Positions 10,996-21,500 of a stretch of 64,000 nucleotides of DNA are shown piece after piece. Positions within the stretch are counted from its first letter, which is position 1, and every line of letters begins with the position of its first letter. Below the pieces are notes generated by a model. That model made no database searches. It was not told the DNA's origin and saw nothing but the letters and a program-made list of their open reading frames with translations. Source of the DNA: Vermamoeba vermiformis (lineage: Eukaryota > Tubulinea > Echinamoebida); assembly GCA_045837725.1 (NCBI GenBank), contig JBEWZL010000244.1, positions 248,001-312,000 of the forward strand, in the 5' to 3' direction. A program made the translations under genes and the position numbers.

Positions 10996-12430
10996 ATGAG
11001 TGTGCCTACCGCAGTATCAGAGGTTAAAGTCGAAGGGGACAAGTCAAGCTCCACCAAACGAGATTTGATTGAAGGAAGAGACCATAGCGAGGGAGAATTG
11101 GCAAATTGGTTTCATACCAGCACATGGCCCGTTTTGTTGGCTAAAATCCCCGGCAAAGGCATGTTCCAGATGACAAACTCGAATTAATTATTATTTATTT
11201 TTTTAAGTCAAAAACTTCATTTATTTATTCGCGATCGTGTTGCTATTTTTGACGTCAATAGTGCACTATTTGGGCAACTACATTTAATTATTTGCTTTAA
11301 AACGCAGAATCCGGTGTCCTAATTAATCTTTATTCATAGGTTACGGTATGATGAGCCGCGCCACCGTTGAAGAGAATACACTAGTACTATCTGCACCACC
11401 ATATGTATTTGTACCTTATGAAACAAAGAAGAAAACGGTTTGTGCTTACTGCTACAGATCGCGCAAAGACGAGACAGTCACAAGCACAGCGAAGGATGGC
11501 GCCGTATTAGGCTCCAATTGGCACGAGTGTAACGGCGGATGCAAGCAGATTTGGTATTGCTGCGACGATTGCGAAGAAAAAGACAAGATCTATCACTACC
11601 CGTACGAGTGTCAAGGCCTGCAACAAATGGACACTGCGTGGATCAAAGAGTATTGTACGTATAGCCCTCGATCATGCAGCGCAATTGCAAGCACGGACTA
11701 ACGAACAGTGTATTCAGACCAGTACTGCGATGACTTGATTACAGACGTGCGCCTCTTAGTCCGCTCACTGCATCGTCGTCGCATTGAAGTGGATCTGAAT
11801 GAAATGGAAGAGAACAAGAGCGAGAACGGCGTCTACTTGATGGACGAGCAGATACCCCTCGCCGACACACTGCCCATGACCTTCGATCAAGTCTATTCGC
11901 TGCTGATCGCCAACAAGTCAGCCTATGCCCCCGATGTGCTCGACAGTCTGCGCGGTGTCGTGCAGCTCGCGAACTGGCTGATGCCTGACGAGGCACAGAT
12001 CGACGAGGAGGTGTTGCTGGACATTTACTGCAAGCACCGCGTCAACATGTTTGGTATCTGGGGCGAGGCAGGCGAGTGTCTCGGCTACGGCATTTATCCG
12101 CAGGCCTCGTACTTCAATCACTCGTGCTGGCCCAACACAACCTTTTTTAGAAATGAAACGCAGCACTTGCCTTATTTGGACTTCAGCACCATCTACAAGA
12201 TTGAGAACGAGGCTGAAGTGTCCATCTCGTACATTGACATCAGCACTGATCTGGCCACGCGTCGTCACACCTTGAGCGACAAGTACTTCTTCCACTGCAC
12301 TTGCGACAGATGTGTCTATCAGCAGGAGAATCCTACATTGCCTGATCCGTACTTTGAGGATCAGAACGAAACCAAGGCAGAGAGCAATGGTAGTGTTACA
12401 CCCGAGGCCAGCCCTGAGACTAAAAACTAG
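10996..12430 (+). CDS. SMYD-type SET and MYND domain protein lysine methyltransferase
   Basis: Three exons: 10996-11158, 11340-about 11655, and 11708-12430, giving about 405 residues. Exon 1 ends with the SET start LLAKIPGKG, continued by YGMMSRATV in exon 2. A MYND zinc finger follows (VCAYCY, WHECNGGCKQIWYCCDDC, ending YECQGL). The SET core has SYFNHSCWPNTTF, and the post-SET cysteines are in FHCTCDRC. SMYD enzymes methylate histone or non-histone lysines. The TPR-like C-terminal domain of animal SMYDs is absent; instead there is a short acidic tail. The first intron uses a GC donor (aaag|gcatgt), see the separate entry. If unspliced, translation stops after MFQMTNSN. Confidence 0.85.
11159..11339 (+). 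other. GC-AG intron of the SMYD-type gene
   Basis: The conserved SET motif IPGKG/YG is restored only by joining base 11158 to 11340, which gives a donor of gcatgt and an acceptor of ttcatag. The one nearby GT that could serve as a donor puts the next exon out of frame at once. The intron is 181 nt, about three times the local norm, AT-rich, and contains a full CRE palindrome TGACGTCA (11250-11257). Confidence 0.7.
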
Positions 12431-12537
12431 GGTCAGATCTGCTGTTTCATTGTAAAATTTTACCATAAACTAGATCCGAACAACTTGTGTGAAGACCACA
12501 ATAAGTAAGATTAATATTCGAATAGAATATTCACAAC

Positions 12538-14308
12538 ATGAGTTCTCCACAACAACAAAAGAAAAAACCAGAGCCATCTGAAGGTAATCACGAGTGATTG
12601 GATCGCGTTAGCCAATGGCATTTAATTTAATTAAAATAGTAAAAATATAGAATCACAATACTATACGATTAAACAAGTTTTTGACGTAATTGATAATTAC
12701 TAAATATAATCCTTTATTTTATTCAGAATAATTAACATCGTTTTTGCTCGTGTCTCAATAAGACCCAAGTGAATCACGTATAATTATATATTTATTAAAT
12801 AATATTACCATTAAAAGGCGCGGAAGATAAGCCCGTAACTGAGAAGACAGACAAAGCCGCGGCTGGCGCTAAAAAACAACAAGGTGAGGGCAAAGAGAAG
12901 CCACAACCAAAGAAAGACGACAAAGCGAAGAAAGACGGTGAGGGCAAAGAGAAGCCACAGCAGAAGAAAGAGGGCGAGCAGAAGAAGAACAACAACAACA
13001 ACAATGCAGCCAAGCAGAACAAGACCAAGCCAGCCCCTGCAGGAGGTGATGCATCCCAACCGCGTCGCAAGAAGAGCGAGGCCACACCAGCCCCTGCAGG
13101 AGCCAGTGACGGTCGCGGGGCACTGCAGTTTGATGACAACGAGCGCAGAAAGAAAGCTGTCAAAAAGCAGATCTTGGCACTCAAACCCGTCGCCAAACAA
13201 GTCGCGCTGTTCGGTCATTTGCCGCAATATGATCGCACCAGCAGCGCAGGTCCTGTGACCAGCTCGCAGCCCAGCCACGACGGACTGCACCCAGAGATTG
13301 TGCGCTTGGGCCTGACGTACGGTGATCGATCGCTGCTGGGCTCCTCAGCGCGCACAGTGGGCATGTTGACGGCATTCAAACAAGTGATTAGAGACTACAA
13401 GACCCCTCCTCAGAAGTCACTCGCTCTCGATCTCGACGCCAAGCTCAAGCCACTGATTCAATACTTGATTGACTGCAGACCTCTCGCGATTGGCATGGGC
13501 AATGCTATCAAGCACTTGAAGTCGCAGATTGGTCACACGATCAGCATGACAGAAGACGAGGCCAAAGAGTTTCTCATCGATGAGATTGATCGCTTCATTC
13601 AAGAGCGCATCATTGTCGCGGATCAACAGCTCACTGCATTCACATCGCAAAAGATCAACAACGGCGATGTCATTCTCACCTACGCAGGGTATGTATCAGC
13701 ATTGTAGCGTAGCTGTCTGTATTAACACTGCGCGCAGTTCACATGTGATTGAATTGGCTCTCAAAAAGGCCTATGACGAGGGCAAGAAGTTCAAAGTGAT
13801 TGTGGTTGACTCGCGACCCAAGTTTGAAGGCAAAGTGTTGTTGAAGCGACTCGTGCAGCACGGCATTCACTGCACGTACATCATGTTGAATGCGATCAGT
13901 TACATACTCAAAGAGGTCTCTAAAGTGCTCATTGGCGCGCATGCACTGCTCAGCAATGGGTCAGTGTTCAGTCGTGCCGGCACCTCTTTGATTGCAATGA
14001 TGGCACACCACTGCGATCACACTGTGCCCGTCATTGTGGCGACTGAAACATTCAAATTCGCTGAACGCGTGCAACTCGACTCAATTTGCTTCAATGAACT
14101 TGACGACCCTGACTACCTAAACATTACAAACCCTAATGAAAACTTACGTGATTGGAAGGATAACCCGCAGTTGAAATTGCTCAATTTGGTGTACGACGTA
14201 ACGCCGATCGAGTACATTGACGTCGTAATCACCGAGGTCGGTATGATTCCACCAACATCTGTACCTGTAGTTATTCGAGAATATCGCAAGGATCTGCCGT
14301 CACTATAA
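12538..14308 (+). CDS. EIF2B4: Translation initiation factor eIF2B subunit delta
   Basis: Three exons: 12538-12583, 12818-13688 (approximately) and 13738-14308. The C-terminal domain is typical eIF2B regulatory subunit: LGLTYGDRSLLGSSARTV, AIGMGNAIKHLKSQI, a phosphosugar-isomerase-like core VIVVDSRPKFEGK, IGAHALLSNGSVFSRAGT, and the ending DVVITEVGMIPPTSVPV. Delta subunit is favoured by the long disordered basic N-terminus. eIF2B is the GEF for eIF2 and the sensor of the integrated stress response. The first exon is only 46 nt and is followed by a 234-nt AT-rich intron. The N-terminus contains duplicated Lys/Gly/Glu segments (GEGKEKPQ twice) and two PAPAG units. AATAAA is at 14322-14327. Confidence 0.92.
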
Positions 14309-14321
14309 CATCTACGTAGCG

Positions 14322-14327
14322 AATAAA
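14322..14327 (+). terminator. Poly(A) signal of EIF2B4
   Basis: AATAAA 13 bases after the stop codon. Confidence 0.6.
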
Positions 14328-14352
14328 TGGTTTGTTGAATTGAAATTTCGCG

Positions 14353-14360
14353 TCACGTGA
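14353..14360. promoter_or_regulatory. TCACGTGA palindrome in the promoter of the PsbP-repeat gene
   Basis: An 8-bp E-box palindrome of the TFE/MITF/Cbf1 type sits about 90 bp upstream of the chosen ATG and is one of very few CACGTG sites between 6 and 15 kb. Confidence 0.35.
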
Positions 14361-14452
14361 TCGAATTGTTGAGAATGAATTCAGCGCGGGTTGACGACTT
14401 GTGTGTGCTATTACTCTGTTATTCAGCGCCACATTATGGTAAAATCGGTGGA

Positions 14453-16234
14453 ATGAGTAATAGTTGGCAAGTTAATACTAACACAAGCCCCCCCGATCAT
14501 GGAGCTACAAAATGGAAAAACTTCATCAGCATTAGTGGGTTTTGTGTTAGCTTCCCTGAGGATTGGCATCAACTACAAGGTACAGAATACACGAGGTCCG
14601 ATGAATACGTGTTCTCTCCAACCCCAGGTAAGCTCACTGAATTTTAAAACATTTTTTTATAATTTTCAGATCCACGACGAATTTAATTGTAGATTACGGT
14701 AGAAAGCTGTTAATATAGCTAACATTTGAGTATTGATTTTTTGTAACTTCCTATGTTAGAGAAAAAAGATCTGCTCGTGCTGATCCAAGCGAAGAAAATG
14801 ACCGCAGATGTCACCCTGGAACAAGACATGTTGCGCTGCATTGAGGCAGTTCAAGCGCGGACAGATATATTTGACTTTTCTTTCGATACAACTGGCTACC
14901 TCAGCGAATTCAAAGCGAACAAGACGCGCTACAAGATGGTAAGTCGATCCAGATCCCGATCAGAACACTCGCTCACTCGCGGTGCAGGAGCTGAATGGTC
15001 GCGTAATTGAATGCATGACTATATGGACCTTTCACAACAAGCTGGTCTATCAAGTGGGGGTGGAGTGGGAAGATGTCTCGCTCGTTGACCGGTCGCGCAA
15101 CATCATCGAGAGCATCGTGCAGAGCTTTGTGCTCGTCACTGTGCCGCGCAAGTTGCGACTGCTGACACACGTCGAGCGCGACACCTTGTTCGTGGTGCGC
15201 ATGCCGAGCTTCATGATCCCAGCTGCAGTGCCCAAGCGCAAGAACGGACCAGTGCTGAGCGAGCGCTATTCGTATCACTCGCGCACGCAGCGCATGGAGA
15301 TGATGATCAGCGTCAGCGTGGAGGAGTTGCGCGACATGTACGATCTCGATGACTACGGAGATTTGCTGCTGCTGCAACTCGAGAAGATGTTGCCTAATAA
15401 GGAAACACGCGTCAATATGCGCAGATGTCGCTTGGACGTAGAACCAGCGCGCTGTGTGCAATTCAGCACGCCTCGAGGGGACATCTACGTGCAGGTACGT
15501 GATTGGCTGACTCGGCGATGAGGACTCACTCGTTCATGAACAGGTGTTCGCTATTCGCAACAACAAGGTGTACATGGTGACATTTAACGCCACGGGGGTT
15601 GCAGATCTCGAAGTCAAAGACCGTTGCTACTTGTTGTTTGAGCGCGTCTTGTCTTCTTTCAGATTCCTCGCAGACAGTGAGTGGTCTTTGCAGTTATGTT
15701 AAGTTCACTAAACTAACGCCGCGATTAGACGAAGTTGAGCGCGAACAGAACGAAGCGGCGCTCGAAGTGCATTACGAGGACTTGGTGCACAAGTGCGGCT
15801 TCAAGTGGCGCCGCGATGACTATGTGCAGCTCGATGGCTTTGAAGACCACGTGTTTCATTTGGTGCAGAAGCCAAGCGATGCGCTCACCATCGCAGAGGA
15901 CGCAGCGTATTTTATTTTGACTGCCTCGCAGGGCGTGGACAAAACAGCCATGAAGCTCGAGGACTTGGCCGCGCTGTTCAAACAACTCAATCAAGCGCAC
16001 TTTGGCTCTCGAGGGCGCACTGTGCAGCACGAAGTCGATGATCACTCGCAGTTGGCAGGACTCGCTGCTCGGCGCTGGGTCCTCTCTGCTGGTGAGGAGA
16101 AATGTTTGCAGAAATTTGCGCTGCTGACTGGCAATGGCTGGGTGAGTTTGTTTTTCAACACAACAGCGCAGCACTGGGATGAACAATTCAGGCAAATATC
16201 GCGGTACTTTGATTCATTCTATTTGTTTAAATAA
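14453..16234 (+). CDS. Unrecognised protein with three tandem PsbP/Mog1/DUF1795-like repeats
   Basis: About five exons; introns near 14628-14757, 14939-14987, 15495-15543 and 15677-15728. Start at ATG 14453 (an in-frame ATG at 14375 is possible). The protein opens with FCVSFPEDWHQLQ, the G-F-x-P-x-x-W start of PsbP/DUF1795 folds. It then repeats a roughly 110-residue unit three times: an LLVLIQA-type strand, a helix, a strand pair containing an aromatic residue and often Gly (RVIECMTIWTFHNKLVYQVGV; DIYVQVFAIRNNKVYMVTF; GNGWVSLFFNTTAQHW), and a closing helix ending SFVL/SFRFL/SFYLF. There is no signal peptide or membrane segment. Eukaryotic Mog1 binds Ran and plant PsbP serves photosystem II; neither role can be inferred here. 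The exact family is unproven. Confidence 0.6.
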
Positions 16235-16289
16235 TACTTGTATATATGCGACGAACCATGTAAAATAATGAAGCATTCAAAATTGAACC

Positions 16290-16295
16290 TTTATT
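16290..16295 (-). terminator. Poly(A) signal of the P5CDH gene
   Basis: AATAAA on the minus strand 15 bases after the TAG at 16311-16313. The neighbouring + strand gene stops at 16234, so the convergent 3' ends share about 76 bp. Confidence 0.55.
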
Positions 16296-16310
16296 CACTT
16301 GACAAGAGCT

Positions 16311-18435
16311 CTATTGTCTCATGTAAGGATAGGCGAAGTGAGTGGGGGGCACGAAGGTCTCTTTGATGGCTCGGCAAGAGATCCAGCGCAACAAGTTGAG
16401 CTTGGAGCCAGCTTTGTCGTTAGTACCTGAGGCACGAGCACCACCGAAGGGTTGTTGACCAACTACAGCACCAGTGGGCTTGTCGTTAATGTAGAAGTTA
16501 CCAGCAGCGTTCTCGAGAATGTCAGAGGCCACGCGAATGATCTCACGGTCACGCGCGAAGAAAGCACCAGTGAGGGCGTAGGGTGAAGTTTGATCGCAGA
16601 TCTTGAGTGTCTCAATGAACTTGTCGTCCTCGTAGACGTAGAGAGTCAAGACAGGGGCAAAGATCTCTTCTTGCATCAACTTGTTGAGCGGATTGGTGGT
16701 CACAACAATGGTGGGCTCGATGAAGTAGCCAACAGAGTCGTCGCACTTGCCACCAGAGATAATTTCACACTCGCTGTTGTCACGTGCGAATTCAATGTAC
16801 TTCTTGGTGTTCTCGAATGAACGGCGGTGAATGACGGCATTGACGAACACATCGGCCTCTTCAGGATTGCCCATCTTGACCTCGCGCATCATGGACAACA
16901 TGTACTCCTTGACTTGCGGCCAAATGGACTTGGGAATGTAGCCCTGTGCGTGCCAGTCAGTACCAGTGCTGATGAATCACGTGCTAATGTGACTCAATAT
17001 CACTGTTGCAGTACTTACGCGAGAGGCAGCGGAGCACTTCTGACCGGCGTATTCGAATGCACCGCGGACGAGGGCAGTGGCCAGCTCTTGCACGCCAGCA
17101 GTGTTGTGCGCGAAGATGAAGTCTTTGCCGCCCGTCTCACCGACAATGCGCGGGTAGTTCTTGTAGTTGTGAATGTTGTCGCCAATCGACTTCCAAATGT
17201 CGCGGAAGATCTGCGTGGAGCCAGTGTAGTGAATGCCTGCAAAGAGGTGGTGTTTGATGCACGAGGTGGTGATCAGTTCGGGGTCACCAGGCACAAAGTT
17301 GATGACGCCATCGGGCAGACCAGCCTCCTTGAACATTTTCATCAAGTAGTACGCCGAGTAGATGGCGTATTGAGCGGGCTTCCACACGACGACATTGCCC
17401 ATGATGGCGGGGGATGTGGGCAAGTTGCCAGCAATCGAAGTGAAGTTGAAGGGCGTGATCGCGTAAACGAATCCTTCGAGAGGTCTGAACGAGGTACGAT
17501 TCCAGACACCTTTGGAAGAGATGGGCTGATCCTCGTAGATCTCTTCGGCGAATCTGCAGGCATATTAGCAACGACTGATATATAGCGCTGTGGCTGTACG
17601 TACTTGCAGTTGAATCTGAAGAAGTCGATCAACTCGCAGGCAGAGTCAATTTCAGCTTGGAACATGTTCTTGGATTGACCCAACTGTAGTATTAATGTAT
17701 GATTAGTATTGTAATGAAAGGTGCTATTTAAGAAAAACAATGCGAAATCTGGATCTTTAACGAAGGGACACGAGGATCGGATGTCATTTTACTCCACCTA
17801 TTGTCATATAATAGAGTGTACTAATTATGACCAACGTACCATAGTTGAGGCGTTCAAGATTTGACGATAAGGACCGGCAAGCAGATCTGCCATCTTAAGG
17901 AAAATAGCAAATCTATCTTCGTTGGGCATCTTAGCCCATGTCTCTTGGGCCTATTAATACAACAACTAATTAGTATTGTCGACATTAATATTGCAAGAGC
18001 AGTTAGCTAATTCAATCGATTATTGCGTTTTATGAAATATTTTCTAAAATAAGAAACAATATTGCAACAACAACCTTATGAATAGTAACACTCAGATAAG
18101 GGCATAATAATATTAATGAGTGTACACTCTATCTAAGCTAGCTTAGTAACGCTGAGTTCACGTACCTTAACGCAGCCTTCGATCGCAGCTTGGATCTCCT
18201 TAGCACCAGCCTTGTGATAAGTAGCCAACACGTGCTTGTGTTCGTGAGGGATGCGCACTTCACCAGTCACACCAGTGCGAATCTCTTGGCCGTTGATAAT
18301 GATGGGGATGTCGATCACCTTGGAGCGCATCTCCTTCAACGTCTTCTCGAGTTCAACCCGTTCCGGGCTGCCCTTCATATAGCCCAAGACAGGCTCGTTC
18401 ACGGGAGTAGGCACGTTAGTTCTGCTGCCGATCAT
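16311..18435 (-). CDS. ALDH4A1: Delta-1-pyrroline-5-carboxylate dehydrogenase (ALDH4 family)
   Basis: Five or more exons (first 18166-18435, second 17840-17950) encode about 545 residues colinear with ALDH4A1: VNEPVLGYMKGSPER, AEIDSACELIDFFRFN, TPFNFTSIAGN, the cofactor block VVWKP, the general base Glu in VGETGGKDFIF, the nucleophile Cys in AGQKCSAASR, GGKCDDSVGYF and QQPFGGARASGTNDKAG. It oxidises glutamate semialdehyde to glutamate in proline catabolism. This enzyme is normally mitochondrial, yet the first ATG (18435) gives MIGSRTNVPTPVNEP with no clear presequence. The third intron on the transcript is unusually long (about 150 nt). A GTCACGTGAC site lies 65 bp upstream of the start. Confidence 0.93.
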
Positions 18436-18499
18436 TGTTGATTGTTCGATCGAAAAACACGAAATGGACGCTTCTCGATACCACAGACTTATGGACCAC

Positions 18500-18509
18500 G
18501 TCACGTGAC
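18500..18509. promoter_or_regulatory. GTCACGTGAC (CLEAR/M-box type) upstream of P5CDH
   Basis: A perfect 10-bp palindrome identical to the TFEB/MITF-class CLEAR consensus, 65 bp before the P5CDH start codon and between it and the VPS13 3' end. Function is inferred from position and motif only. Confidence 0.4.
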
Positions 18510-18597
18510 TGCAATATTTAAAATGTGATGACAGAACCAGGAAAGAGCTGTTAGAGTAAATTCGCTTATTAATTACAATTTGGAATTATGTTACAAT

Positions 18598-21500
18598 TAA
18601 GGACTCTCTTCGAAGTTCTGTAATGGCTTGGCTGGCACGTTGAAGAACAGAGTCAGCTTGTTAATACTACAAAGGTGATTAGTTTGATATGATTAAGCAC
18701 ACTAGGTGATCCAAATATACGTACAATAGATCGCGATCTGGAGCGATGAACAAAAACTTGGTCTGGCCATACAGAGGCACCTTGGAGTGCACAATGAAAG
18801 TAGTCTCCGGTGTGGTGGGCACTATGACCTCCAATATATCGTTGGTTGGTATTGATTTAGGCATGTACTCGGGACGAGTCTGAAGTCTTCAAGTCAGTAC
18901 GCAGAACAGATCCGCAGCATGTATTCAGCACTCACCAATTTCGGCACAGAGAGAATGTACAATGACTTGAGAGTGAGCAACAACACTCTGTCACTCACGC
19001 GGCCATAATGATTGATCACTTTGACGCGATCCTGCGCGAACAACTTCTCGTTGTTGTCTTTGAGCCAGCGATCGATCACTTCTTCTTCATTGGTCTGCGG
19101 ACCTGTCAGAGGCTTGCGCTGCTGATGCGAGCGTGTGAGCATGAGATTGCCGCGGCCGAGTGACTGCAGCACACCCTCAAATATCTTCGAGGTGAAGTCG
19201 AGCACGCCACCAATGGGCTTCAACACCACACCTAGCGCGCCGGCACCCAGTCCTTGGAAGAAGCCGGTCACTCCTTCTTCTTGGGCCCCGCGATAGGACA
19301 CGAGACACACTGACGACGCTGCACCCCAGAGACCGCGGAGCAGTTCAGTGCCGCCCTGAATGAGTCCGTCGAGTGCGTCGACTGGATGGCGTCTGTTGAC
19401 ACGCGCTTTGATGTCGAGGTACTGGTCGTCGAGTGTGCCCCAGTGCACCAGCCACGAGATGGCATTGATTAGCTTCATCAGTCTGTCAAAAGAGTCAGTA
19501 CGAGTCACTCGTTGACACGTGTCAAGTTGAGGTACGTACGTTGTAAAGACAAAATCGGCTAAATTTAGCAACAAACTGCGTGTACCGCGCGCAGCACCGA
19601 ACAAGAACGCACCTGGCGTGTCGTCGAGTACAAGACTGTCACGTGATTAGTATTTCCTAATTAGGCAATGCTGTACCATACCTCTCGACGGGCATCAAGA
19701 AGAAGTCCTTGAAGCCCATGAACAATTTGCGCGCGTTCTGAATCGGACTGGCAATGACGTCCATGTTGCCAATGATCTGATAGAGCTCAGTCCACACGAA
19801 CTTGAAGTACGACGAGGCAATGAACTGCATCAGACTCGCCATCGTGTGGTACAGACTCGAGCGTTGAAAGCTCGGCAGCGACAGACGCGCTTCAGAGCTG
19901 TGACACGTGTCAATGAGTGCACTGCAACACAAAGAGACAGTCTCAGTACGTACATGACAGGCAAGTAGTAGTTGTTGGCACCGATCGAGATGGTGATGTC
20001 GAGTGGGAAGATGTCAATCTTGTCGACGTAGATGGCACTGTTGTTGGCAGCTTGCGTGATGAAGTGATCGAGGTTCATGTTCGTCACGTTGTAGTTCTGC
20101 AGCATGGCTTTCATGCGCGCCTGTTCATCGTCCTCTTCCACTGCATGACACGTGTCAGTCAGTCAGTGGAGCAGTTAGATGAGATTACGTACCATTATCG
20201 GCCTTGGGATTGAGATAGCCCTTGAGCTGCATGATGGCATCGAGCGCATCGCCATCGAGCTGCAAGAACAGCGGCAACAGACGAGCACCGAGGTACTGCA
20301 CAATGGTGTGCTTGTCGCGCACTGACCACTCCACCAGGGCCTCGAGCAAGTTGGGCTTGATGCTGTGCAGTGTGCGGCGATCAGTGGTGAACAGCACGGG
20401 GTACTCGGCAGTCTTGAACATGGTGTCAATCTCGAGCTCGTGCACGGTGAGATAGACGTAGTACTGATAGCTGCTCATCTTGGACAGCTCCATGTTGATC
20501 TCCGTGATGGTCGTGTACAGCGCCTCTCGCGTGCTGCTCTGATCCATGATGCAAATGTCAAACTGAGGCACGCGCAGATTGACGCGCAGCACTTCAGTGG
20601 CGGTGTTGAGTGGTGCCACTGAGCCGTCTTCTTTGCGCGTGGGCAGCGAGAAGGTCAAGATCTTCGTGTTGCCGCGCGTGATGACGGAGAGCAGCAGCGA
20701 CTGGCCGTGCTCCTGCTTGTCTTCATCGTCTGCGTGGCGATGATTGCCCATGCTGATCTTGGACGCAGCAGTGGATCGTTCACTCAGTGGCGGGGCAGTG
20801 CTGTCATCGAGCTCGTCAAATTGCACCACAAATTCACCGAGTCGCTCAATGTTGAAGGGCTGACTCCACTGATTGCCGCGCTCAGTCAGCAGCGAGGTGT
20901 ACTTGTCTATCTGACTGCGCCGTGTTTGAATGGACTGGCGCAAGTTGAGTTGTGGCACCAGTGCGCTGCTGCTCAGTGTGCGCTCGTGCTTGGCAGGGGT
21001 AGAGCGACGTGTTGGTGGTGTGCTGTACTGTCCTGGCTGCGGCACGTGTCTGTTGCGCCGCACTGACGAGCTGGGAGTGATGTTGATGACCTCGCCACTG
21101 CGCGCTAGTGTGTTGCGCTTGATGCTGCCACTGCTGTTGTTGCGCGAGTGACCGGGCTGAAAGACATTGGTGTTGTTGCTTGCATCAGGCTCGATTTCAC
21201 TGAAGGACTCGTCATCGAGCAGCAGACTGTCCTCGCCGCCAGCATCGCTAGTGTGGCCCGAGCCATTGGCACGACTGCGCGGTGTGAGTGCGACATCGTT
21301 GTTGGCGAGTTCAAGTGCAGCTTGGAACATGAGCGTGTTGAGTATCGAACTCGCTCTGCGCTGTCGCTTCTTCTTCTTCTTGCGCTCTTGTGCAGCCTCT
21401 TCAGCACTCTTGTCGTGTGCCTGTTGCGTCAGACCGTCATCGTACCACTCCGCACTGCCGCGCGGTTCCACGACAATGAGTGGTGGCGGATCAAACAAGC

